A stretch of 64,000 nucleotides of DNA, taken from the NCBI GenBank assembly GCA_018417955.1, contig JACTVC010000006.1, forward strand, positions 496,001 to 560,000, written 5' to 3'. Below are positions 10,018-20,456 of the stretch, piece after piece. Source of the stretch: Laccaria trichodermophora. Its lineage: Eukaryota > Basidiomycota > Agaricomycetes > Agaricales > Hydnangiaceae. The notes below the pieces were generated by a model. That model searched no databases and was not told where the DNA came from. It worked only from the letters and a program-made list of their open reading frames with translations. The translations under genes and the position numbers were made by a program. The stretch's first letter is position 1. Each line of letters begins with the position of its first letter.

Positions 10018-12699
10018 ATCAAGCACATTTTGCGGAATGTATTACATGTCCTGAAAGCACCAAATTGCTTACTTTCAATTCCTCACTTAGCAATTGGAGG
10101 AGGAAGGGTAGAATTTAATGGCAATGGATGCCAACTATATGACAAAACTAATAGGGTCATTGGAAAGGGAAAGTTGACGAACATGTTATATTTGCTTGAT
10201 GCACACGCGGAATTGCCAAATCGGGAAAGTGCCCAATACACATCAATTTGGACACACTCTTGGGATCAATGGCATCAACTTTATGGCCACATCTCTGTCA
10301 ATGCAATTAAAAACCTGAAATCAAATGAAATGGTGGATGGGCTCAAGATTGATGAGTCTACAATCCCATCATTAACTTGCAAAGCTTGTATTCAAGCAAA
10401 ACAAGCACACAAACCTTTTCCACAAGAAGCAAAAAATCGATCCAAGATACCTGGTGAATGCATCATGAGTGATGTATGGGGACCAGCGCAAACAGAGTCA
10501 ATTGGACAGTGGAAATATTATGTTTCATTTACAGATGACGGCACACGTTTGACTGCCGTACTATTCCTAAAAAACAAGGGACAAGCATTTGACCGCATTA
10601 AGGAATATGTTGCCATTATTGAATGGAAATTTGGAAAACCCCCAAGATTTATGTGATTTGATAATGGGAAGGAACTGGTTAATGAGAAACTTCAAAATTG
10701 GGCTGCAGAAAAAGGAATTACTATTGAAACATCTGCCCCATATTCACCTTCTCAAAATGGAGTTGCAGAAAGGTTTAATCGCACACTTTTGGAACTTGCA
10801 CAGGCAATGTTAATTGCGAAAAACCTTCCAGTATTTTTATGGGACGAAGCGGTCATGCACGCGGCATATTTACGAAACCGCGCACCCACATGCGCTTTAA
10901 ACAGCAAAACACCATATGAAGCTTGGACAGGTAATAAACCTGATATTTTGCACCTCAGGGAATTTGGATGCGACGTTTGGGTGCTAGATGAGACCAAGGG
11001 TCGTTCTAAGCTCGCACCAAAATCAAACAAATTTATTTTTGTAGGATTTCACGATGGATCGAAGTCAGTTCATTATTACGACGCTAAAACTCGAAAAATT
11101 AAAGTCTCACGCAATGTGGCATTTAACGAAAATGAAGAGCCACGGGAACTCGAAATTAAAGCTAATTTACCGGGTTTGCGCGTCGAGGGGGAGCCAGAGG
11201 AAAAATCAAATACTCAAACACCTCAAGAAATCGAAATTCCATTAAATCCTATCTCTACAACAGTTCCTACACAAGAAATGCGAAGTACTATTGAACCCAT
11301 AAATTCTCCAGCTCTTAGACCTCGTAGAACTCGCACTGAACATGATTATCGACTCCTAAATAATCCACAGGCACGACCAACGGATCACACACTTGAAAAT
11401 GCGACACCACCTGATATTACACGACACACAGAGTCATCAGCTGCGAAAATAATTTCTAAAAATCACACTCACCTTGCCTTTGAAGATTTTATCAGATTTT
11501 CAACTGAAAAATCATTCCAAGTGCTCTCAGGAGTTTCTGATAAAGATGGATTGCCAGAAACACTTGAAGATGCGATGCAGACTGAGGAGAAAGAGCATTG
11601 GAAAGCTTCTGTAGAAGCAGAATTAAATGTTTTAGAAAAAATGGGCACATGGAAAATGGAAGACTTACCAGTAGAAAGGGAAGCAATTGGATGCTGTTGG
11701 GTATTTGACAAAAAACAAGACGAACACAGAAACATCGTAAAATACAAGGCACGACTTGTAGCGCAAGGTTTCTCGCAGAAACCAGGAACGGATTTTAGCC
11801 ATAACGGCACATTTGCACCTGTTATGCGCTTCGAGACACTACGTATGATGCTCGCACTCGCCACAATAAATAAATGGAATATGCGACAGCTCAATGTGAA
11901 AAGTGCATATTTAAATGGAAAACTCATGGAGGAAATTTATATGAAACAACCCCTGGGTTTTTCAGACGGCAGCAGACGCGTTTGTCGATTGCAATATGCG
12001 CTTTACGGTTTAAAACAGGCCAGACATGTGTGGAATCGTGAATTTAACAATGCTATGGAAGAACTGGGATTTATGCAGCTAAAAACAGATTATTGCTGCT
12101 ATATTCGGAGAGAGGGGAAGAAATTTGTGATTTTATTGGTATGGGTGGATGTCATACTCACACTCACCAATAGCCCTGCGGAAAGTGATCGCGTCGAAGC
12201 AGAGCTTAAATCAAAATATGATATTAAAGCACTGGGCCAGCCTTCACTATTATTAGGAATGAAGGTGACTCACGACACTACAAATCATACTATATCACTT
12301 TCCCAAACTCATTACATCGACAAACTCCTCAAGAAATTTAATCTCGAAAATCTAAACCCAGTTACCATGCCGCTCGATCCTAACATCAATTTAAATCAGG
12401 ATGACGAGCCATCAGAAAATGACAGCACTCATGACATGCAAGGGTCAGGGATCTATGCAACAATGATTGGATCTCTAATGTACACCGCATTGGGAATGTG
12501 CCCAGATATTGCATACACAACAAATAGACTTGCACAATTTACGAGCCGGCCCCAACCAAAACATTGGACAGCCGTTAAAAGAATATTCCATTATTTGAAA
12601 GGCACAAAGAATTATATGCTCATGTATGGAGGACAAAATTCTAATGCAGACGTGAATATTTATTGCGACGCTGATTGGGCTTCACACACCGACAGAAAA
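10018..12699 (+). pseudogene. Ty1/Copia retrotransposon pol, truncated at both ends
   Basis: Order of domains: GAG-pre-integrase with an HHCC zinc-binding set (WHQLYGH ... CKACIQAK), integrase core (DVWGP; PYSPSQNGVAERFNR), reverse transcriptase (ARLVAQGFSQ, LNVKSAYLNG, ALYGLKQA) and RNase H start (YCDADWASHTDRK). Gag and protease are missing because the sequence begins within pol at 10018, and RNase H is cut at 12699 by the next element. An in-frame TGA at 10654-10656 interrupts the integrase (family residue Arg). The RT active site, normally a DD pair (V-D-D), reads WVDVI at about 12145-12156, so the second aspartate is lost. It cannot encode working proteins. Confidence 0.88.
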
Positions 12700-14866
12700 C
12701 ATCAGGAAAATCACTTCTTCCCTGAGGGTATCCAGGGTAGACCCTGGATACCCAGAGGCTGTCAGGAACTCAGGGCATCAGGTTGCCCCCAGGTACAGGT
12801 TCCTTTTTTTGATTTCCCAGGAACAACCTGAGGTTGTCCTGAGATGCGTTGAGGTTGTCCTAGGATGGCCTGAGCTATCCCTAGAGAGCCCTGAAGCAGA
12901 CCTTATGCTACTTACTTGGCCCTCAATGTTCCTCACTACACTATATTCGAATATATAAAATGTATATTGAATGTATTTAATTAGTGTACAATGACATTCT
13001 CGTCCCTAGCATGGTGATAAAATTGACGTGGACTTGGTGCACACTCTCCAACGTCTGTCCATCATCCTCACTTGATGCTGATCCAATGCTATCAAAGCTG
13101 CCCCTCCACGTTGTTCAAAGGTCTATCCAACCATCAACGTAAGCCATGGCGGACAGCATGAAAGGTGCAAGGCATACCTGGCTTTCTGGAAGGATGCCTG
13201 GTAGAAGACAAGTTGAAAGGGGGGAGTTGTGTTGCTGGCAGAAGGTGGCGGTGAGTCTAGGGTGTATTTCAGAACAGAATAATGTCTTGTACTCACCTCT
13301 TGCCCATTGTACAACAGTTCCGAACCCCACATTTTGAAGCACACCAAACTGCTGAAACTATGTTGAGCGGGAATCTAGAAACAAGTCACCTGCCTCTCCA
13401 CAGTACCGTACACCATGATCCATGCAAGGTGAGGTGTGAGGTTGGTGTTGCATGAAGTTGCTTAGTGGTGTCACTCATGGGAAGGTACTGAAAAGCTGGT
13501 GAGCATAAGGGGAGAAAAGCAAAGATTTAAACTGACTTACCTCCATGGGAACTCAACTGTTTCATAAATGGTTTTGTGGAGCATGTTCACAGAGTGTGTA
13601 GCTATCAGAAAGAGTCCACTCGAATGCGAAACGGACCACAGGGGGGTACTGAGCAGCTGGTAAGCATCAGGGCAAAAATGCGAATATACAAACCAACTTA
13701 CCTCCATGAAAACTCAACCGTTTCGTGAACGGTTTTGTGGAGTGCGTTCACAGAATGCGTAGGTATTAAAACGAGTCTACGCGCATGCGAAAGGGACCAC
13801 AGGGGGGCACTGAGCAGTTGGTGAGCATAAGGGAAAACATGTGAACATACAAACCAACTTATCTCCATGAATACTCAACCGTTTCGTAAACCGTTTTGTG
13901 GAGCGTGTTCGTGAAGTGCGTAGGTATTGGAACGAGCCCACGTGCATGCGAAACGAATTGCAGGAAGGTACTGAACAGCTGGGCATTGTGTTGTGGTTAC
14001 AATGGGTGGCGTCATTGGGTTGTGGTGGTAATAGTAGTAACAATTGAAGTTGTCTAAATTCGAAAATGTAAGTTGAACACGTCACGTGACATCCCGCAAC
14101 CGTACCGACTTCCATCAATTCACTTCTTACACTTTCTAAGGCAGCTCGTAGCTATAACTTCACGAGTTTTGCACCTTTTGGTCTCTATGTAGGCTTGTTT
14201 TAATCGCTTTATTTACGCGAATTCAACCCACCTTACGGCGTAAAAAAATATAGAGTACCTCAGAAACTGTAGCATGAACTATTTTGCCTGTGGTACAGAT
14301 GTAACATATATTATATCATCATGAGTTCTGCTCGGTTTCATGCGATCTTGGGCTCGCTAGAAACGTACAAATCAGAGCTTTAAAACGGGTCTAAGAGCCC
14401 CTAATATCTCGACGTTTAAGGCAACCTCCGATAACATTTACCATTTTTGGGCAGATTCTTCGCCAGTAATTGGTCCATAGCCCTGCGAGTTTTGACCTAA
14501 ATGCTACGTATACAGACGCGTTGGAAACGGCTTAAACGCCGCTTTTCAGCGCAAAAAGAACACAAAAAACGAATATGCCTTGCAAAAGATACCTCATCTT
14601 CTTTGTTGTTGCAATTTTTGTAGGTCAATCAATTTCTGAACAGTGGTGTGGTTTCTTCTTGTTCCAGCCTTATTTTGATCATAATGATTGATATATAATA
14701 AGGAATGTTCTTTCTATTGAAATCCATTCTACTAGTAGTTTCAGGTTATCTCAGGACAGTTCAGGTTGCCCAAAGGTTGTCCCAGGACATCCTGTGATGC
14801 CTTGTGACATCCTGGGAAAAAGCTTACAAACATGTTTGTCCCAGGAAAAAAGTGATTTTCCTGATG
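12700..14866. mobile_element. 2.17-kb non-coding TIR element, CATCAGGAAA family, copy 1
   Basis: Ends are inverted repeats beginning CATCAGGAAAATCACTT, with further subterminal CCTGG/CCAGG and AGGTTGTCCTG motifs on both sides. No transposase-like coding region. The left flank is Copia RNase H and the right flank is LINE sequence, with no shared target duplication. It shares its termini and its length class with 17159-19429. Superfamily not determined. Confidence 0.7.
13535..13985. repeat. Tandem repeat, ~161-bp period, inside TIR element copy 1
   Basis: Three units starting at about 13535, 13695 and 13857, each beginning CTTA(C/T)CTCCATG followed by ACTCAACYGTTTCGT and ending near ACTGA(G/A)CAG. 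A degraded fourth unit lies just upstream. Units are diverged by point changes. Confidence 0.8.
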
Positions 14867-15654
14867 CATGATGCTACAATGCAACTCTTCTGCCTCCCTT
14901 CTCTCTCAGCTTTGCCGCATTGGACATATCCTGCCTCTGCTCCCATTCCGGTGGGGGACCTCAAGCGACCCAAGGTGTCCACAACACTGTTGCCCCTTGC
15001 CCCACCCCCTGCTCATGCAAAACTGTCCCCACACCCTCCTCTGGATGTTGATAAAGACTCTGCCTCTCACCATGGTCGCGCAGAGGCAAGGAAGGAAATG
15101 TGGTTGAACATGCATAGCCTGGTGTCGTGTGACTCTAGCAATGACTTCTGGAAGTTAGTGCGGGGTTGGACAGATGATAAGATCCGATCCCTCCCCTTTC
15201 CGTTGGATTCTCTGAGGTTGGTTTTTGAGGCTCGTATAAATCCACCTAGGGACCTCCCTTCCTCTTTTGACACTGGCCTTTATGCTTTGCACCACCTCAC
15301 TTCGAATGTTATTCCTCCATGTACAGTTGATACTACTCCAAATCGTGACTTCTCTTGTCCCTTCACAGAGGAAGAAATTGATTGGGCAAAGCGCAAAGTT
15401 CGCAAACACTCCCTCAATAGTGCAAAGGGGGTTGATGGTGTTTCTTATGACAGGGTCATCACTTTCCCCTCAGCCGATCTTGCTGCCCTCTTCAACATGT
15501 GTGTTGAGAAGTGTGATGTGCCTCAGATCTGGCTGACAACGTTGCTGGTTGGAATCCTCAAACCTGGTCATTCAGCACTGGCCCCAGACAACTATCGCCT
15601 AATTGCCTTAGAGTGTTGCCTGCTGAAATTCATGACCCTTCTTGTGGATCGCAG

Positions 15655-15704
15655 GTTAGACAAACCTTGCAGTTCAGTGGTTGCTGTTCTTATGCTTTTT
15701 ACAG
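15655..15704 (+). other. Intron-like segment in the LINE RT gene
   Basis: 50 nt starting GTTAGA and ending TTTTTACAG. Splicing it joins CGC AG with G CTG CGT and gives VDRRLRQWM, matching the expected RT sequence and linking two frames. No other frameshift is needed between 14.9 and 16.5 kb. Confidence 0.65.
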
Positions 15705-16474
15705 GCTGCGTCAGTGGATGGCAGCAGAGAATATCCTGCCGGACTCCCAGAATGGGTTCCGTGAGGGGTACCGCACAAATAACTGCTCCTTTATTTTGCG
15801 CTGTGCTATTGACTGGGCTAGGGCGCTCAAGCTCCCTCTGTATGTTGCCTTTGTTGACCTTGTAAATGCCTTTCCTTCCACCAACCTCCCAACGCTCTGG
15901 GTCAAGCTCTTCCACAGGGGGGCCACGGGCCCCTTGTTAGATTGGCTGCGCATGGTATACTGGAGGATGGAGTATGCAGTCAAGCAGGCCTGCCAACAAG
16001 GAGTTGATTGTACAGTGTGCTTCCAGTCCCTTTGGGGCATTCTGGCTAGAGATACCGCTTCTCCAGGGCTCTTCACCTACTATCTCTCTGATTTTCGCCC
16101 TCCGCCAGATGTTGATGGCCTGTTTTTGTCAGGCCACCGCATTTCCAATGTCGAAGAGGTAGATGATGTTGCTCTCTTCGTGCTGTGTGGAGTGCGTGCC
16201 CTTCAGGGAAAGCTGGACTACATGCACTTACGCTGGTGTGCAGAAAATTTCCTCATGATTGGCCCCCCTAAAAGTAAGGGGATGATTTTTGGTCCCATCC
16301 CGAGGACATTGCCCACCTTGGTTGTTGGAGACGAACACCTTGAGTTCGTCAATGAGTTTAAGTACATCGGCGTGACATTCAAGTCAACACACCGATTTGT
16401 TTTCACACATCATTATGTCAATAAAGCATCCAAGGCTCGTAATGTGGTCTTTGCAACTTTTGCAGTGGAGTCTA

Positions 16475-16773
16475 CTGTGCCATTTCGATCAATTCGGCAG
16501 GCCATGTTATGTGTTACATGCCTGCTGAAATTTTGATTTTGGCAGATGGGGGAGACAACCATTACATAGATTTTTTTCAGCAGATAGAGGAGAATTTTAT
16601 AGGTAACCTGATCCAAATTGCAAGGTTTACAATTTTTTGGTGATTTTCAAAGCTTTTTTTACATTTTTTTAATGGATTCAGCACTTGGCCAAAACGACCA
16701 TTACATCCATTACATTTCGGCGATTTGGGAGGGGCTGTTATGTGTTACTGTTGAATTGATCGAAATGGCACAG
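16475..16773. mobile_element. 299-bp Stowaway-like MITE in the LINE
   Basis: Perfect 21-bp terminal inverted repeats beginning CTGTGCCATTTCGATC, flanked by TA at 16473-16474 and 16774-16775. Removing it with one TA restores the LINE frame (ESMVGTIPPWEG). TA duplication and absence of coding capacity indicate a Tc1/mariner-type MITE. Confidence 0.85.
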
Positions 16774-17158
16774 TATGGTGGGGACTATCCCTCCTTGGGA
16801 GGGTCTTCAGCTCTACAAGTCAAGGGTTGACCCTCATCTCACTTTTGCCTGTGAGGTGGCAATTGATGTTGACGGTTCCTTCTTGGCTTTGTTGGAGGAT
16901 GTCCAGGTCCTCTTCCTGTGTAGGCTTCTGGGGCTCCATAAAAGATCTATGCATGCTATCCTCTTCACAGAAACAGGGATCATGCCCATTAGTTACTGCC
17001 GTGTCATCCTTGTGTTGCAGTATCTACAGTACTTGCTAAAACTACCTGCACATCACTATGCCTGCGCCACCTTCAACGACGCCTGTGTCCTGCATGCGGA
17101 GAAAAAGCCTTCCTGGGTGGGGGATATTGTCTTTGTGCTCTCCCACCTTCAAGTCCCA

Positions 17159-19429
17159 CATCAGGAAATGTGCACGTGTCTGGGTTACCTGGAAACAGAC
17201 CAAATCAGGTGATTCAGACCAATAAGGAAGCCAGAAAAAGTACCTGGATACATGAGGTGTCGTTTCTGGATCCAGATGGCCTGTTCTGGTTCCAGGTCAA
17301 ATACAGACCGGCCAGTCACCTTGCCAGGTAGGTTCCAGTGGAGTGCCAGCTCTTTCCGATTGCTTTTCAGGCATTGTAGTGCACTTACAATCACATAGAA
17401 AATTGTTATATTGTTGTCCCAATGCTACAACATGCACAAAAATGTATACTAATCAACTCCTACGGAATACTAGTCCAGCTCTACTGCTTCAGCAACGGTT
17501 GATACCGAAATGTGAGTGAGTGCTAATAACAAGGTCAATACAATATCTAATGAGTTCAAAGGAAGGACTCACAAAACACTGCAGCTTTTCTTCTTCCTGA
17601 TAAACACCTCATAACCACCATCCACCGCTTCCCGCAGCGGGACCAGGACCGGCGTACGGCACGTTGGCGTTTCCACAAACAATGGTCACGTACCTGTTAC
17701 CTCGACACCATTTACAAGCCGGTGGTGGTTGACACCATCTCCAGAGAAGGAAACTGAAAAGTTCGCGGGATTGACAGTCAGGGTGGGAGCAGCAGAAACC
17801 TAATTATGGTGAGTTGCAAAAAAACTTCATGTTAGTTCGGTAGACACACGCGTAATTTTGAGGGCTTGACTGGATGTTACATTTGCAATGCCTAGATGGG
17901 TGAATGAAAAAAGAATTACATGGTGATGTGATTATTACCAGCATAATCGAGGTCAAGAAGGGCGGAGGGCGTGAAAGACGTAAGGATATGGGACTGGGTA
18001 AAGTGAGCTTCAATGGCCTTGATGTTGAGTGAGTGATCTAGCACAGCTACGAAGGGGAGAAGAGCGAGCGAGAGAAGGACTGGCAGAGGAACCATAGTGA
18101 GAGTAGGGAAGAAGGAGAAATGGGGATGAAAATATAAGATACCATAGGACGCGCGCTCGTGCAGAGGTCTTGCGCCTCCTCCCCATTATTGGCCAACACC
18201 AGCGGGCTAAATGGCTGATCACCCCACGTGGAAGATGAGCTGCCTTGCGAAGGCGATGATTTCTGCGATCCAAGCTTGAAGAAATGCACTGTATCATGGG
18301 CTGAGCTACAGTCAACGACGATGACATGACATCGGAATTTATCGACGCACCTCTCTCATTCTGCACCTAGATTGATGTAGCTTCAATTTCTCCACGCTCG
18401 GGATGCTCCATACACGAATGACGGCGCTCAGCGCTAAGCGATGGAGCGAGAGTTGGGCAAGTGTTAGGGTACCATCTCATTTCCCCTTTCGTTCTCATCA
18501 TCATTCGTCACAAACATTCCATTCTCCAATTCATTCCTTTGTTTGTACCACTATAAGGCTCGTTGTACTATCAGAAAGGTTCTCAAGTCACACATCTTTA
18601 CTACAAATTGTACTTTGTATTTACTAAAGGTAGCACGTATGCAAATGCACTCAATATGAAGCACGTTCATGCATTATACGCATTGTTTGGAATGAAGGAG
18701 GAACAAACATAACAAATGAAACCAAACAGATTCCTATTTGGGTATTTCTTGGGAAGGAAGATTGTAGTAAACAGAAGAACGTTCCAGCTACTTCTCACTT
18801 AGGTTTTCTATTGTATTTAAGTAGATGGAAATACATCAAGTAGGAGGCATTCCTACTTTTACCCCAAATCTGACTTGACTTGTGTTCTAAGAACTGAGTT
18901 CATATTGAGTGACATTGGTAAGGCTTCGCGCTATCAACTAACTCCGATCAACTACGTTAAAGCCACGCGCTAACGCCTTGATCAAATACGAACTACGACA
19001 AGGATACAACTAAGTCTCTCAACGGTTTAAGATAACATTCCCAGACTTACTATCTTCACATATCTCGAAACACTCGACTCTGTTACATTTCAATAGGTAC
19101 AATTCTTTTAAGATCTGATTACTAAACATTTGTATTCATAGGAATACACCAACGCAGAGTCACATACTCTAACAGCGAGAGAGGTGTTGGTTGGGAAGGA
19201 TGAGTTGTTGGGAGCTGTTTGGCGGATGTTGAGATTGATCACGCTGCGCCTCTTCTGGAAGCGGGGTTTGAACTGACTTGTCGAAATTTCACGATCCATG
19301 GTTGCCAAGTCATTGCTCGGTCATTGCTGATCTGGGTTGCCTGGAAAATGTCTGGGAATCAAAAGCCGCCAGACAATCAGGCACACCCAGGTAATCCAGT
19401 GCGCCCAGGAGCATGTAGGTTTCCTGATG
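17159..19429. mobile_element. 2.27-kb non-coding TIR element, CATCAGGAAA family, copy 2
   Basis: Short inverted ends CATCAGGAAA ... TTTCCTGATG, subterminal CCTGG/CCAGG motifs, and possible 2-bp target duplication CA (17157-17158 and 19430-19431). Removing the element and one CA restores the LINE frame (HLQVP-VVLKPVHL). I see no transposase. The interior, about 17.4-19.2 kb, contains no gene I can support. Confidence 0.7.
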
Positions 19430-20415
19430 CAGTTGTGCTGAAGCCTGTCCATCTTGCCGACCCCGACTCAATTCCAGATCTTATAGCTGAGGTTGAGGCA
19501 TCGTGTGCATGTGCTTTACAGAGGGACATTGACGAGTCTGGAAAAACGGTCCTCCTCAAGAAACGTGTCTCTGCTTCCGGTCCTGTCAAGTTGTCTGATG
19601 TGCTAAAGTATCGACACTACCTTGACGTTGTTGTTCCTGCACACCGCAAGGCGCTGACACGGCTTCTTACCTCCTGCCATGCACTCGCTGTGAATTCCCT
19701 TCGGTGGGATCCTGTTCGGCGAAGGGAGGTCCCGCAGGAGCTGAGGTTGTGTCGTTTCTGTCAGGATGCGCCTGAGGATGAGTGCCACACAATGCTATAC
19801 TGTGTTGGAAGTGAGGCACTTACACAAAGGAGGGGGCTCTTCTTTTCAGATGCCCAGAAGGTCGTGCCCAACGTGCGAACTGCAGTGTTGACTCTCCCTC
19901 CTCCAGACTCGTTGCACTTCTTGGTGGGTGAAGAACGGATTGTTGCGATCCTCGCAAAGTACGTGTTTGACGTGCTCGGCATCTTTGATGCAGTTGAGCT
20001 CTACTTGCATCCTGCGTTGTTCCGCCCCGCTCCCCACTCTCCTTAGCGCTTCATTGGCTTTCCTTCCGCTGCTCCTTTCTTTTCTTTTTCATGGTGTTGT
20101 GTTGTGCTGCAGTAGTTTGGCTTCGCGCCCTGTGTCTGAAGTGTGCCACATCTGTTGCAGATGAGACGGTCGAGGTCAGTTGAGCTCGTCCTGGATCGCG
20201 GTGAGTTTTGGCTGCCGGTTGGGGGACCTGCCGGTGGCCCCTCCAGGAAGGTTTTAGCCATTGGCCCTGCCATTCTGGTCAGGGGTGGGCTTCGTCTGAT
20301 CAGTCGGCTGATCGCAACAGTGGCAGTGTGGTGTACTCCGTAGCACGATTGTATTTTGACGCTATAGTCGTGTATCGGGAACCGGTTGTTCCTTATTGGG
20401 ACCGCTCCGGAAGAA

Positions 20416-20432
20416 ATCTATCTATCTATCTA
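20416..20432 (+). repeat. (ATCT)n tail of the LINE
   Basis: Four ATCT units at the end of the LINE 3' UTR, consistent with the simple-repeat tails of non-LTR retrotransposons. Confidence 0.7.
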
Positions 20433-20456
20433 ACTTGTATTAACAAACGTAAATAG

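Larger units (their letters stand above)
14867..20440 (+). pseudogene. Non-LTR (LINE) retrotransposon reverse transcriptase, 5'-truncated, with insertions
   Basis: The N-terminal endonuclease is absent. RT blocks are visible: GVDGVSYDR, PDNYRLIALECCLLKF, DSQNGFREGYRTNNCSF, FVDLVNAF, a degraded SP block (LARDTASPGLF) and the catalytic pair EEVDDVALF at about 16155-16185. After the RT comes a thumb-like part and, at 19432-20046, a C-terminal segment with a CxxC...HxxxxC cluster (CRFCQDAPEDECHTMLYC). The reading frame is broken only by a 50-nt GT-AG intron-like segment (15655-15704), a MITE (16475-16773) and a TIR element (17159-19429); removing each restores the frame. The 3' UTR ends near an (ATCT)n tail at about 20416-20432. 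Confidence 0.85.

Noticed and set aside
18010..18366. Minus-strand frame of 118 residues inside the 2.27-kb TIR element
   Set aside because: No transposase motif, no second overlapping evidence, and the region is open on several frames by chance.
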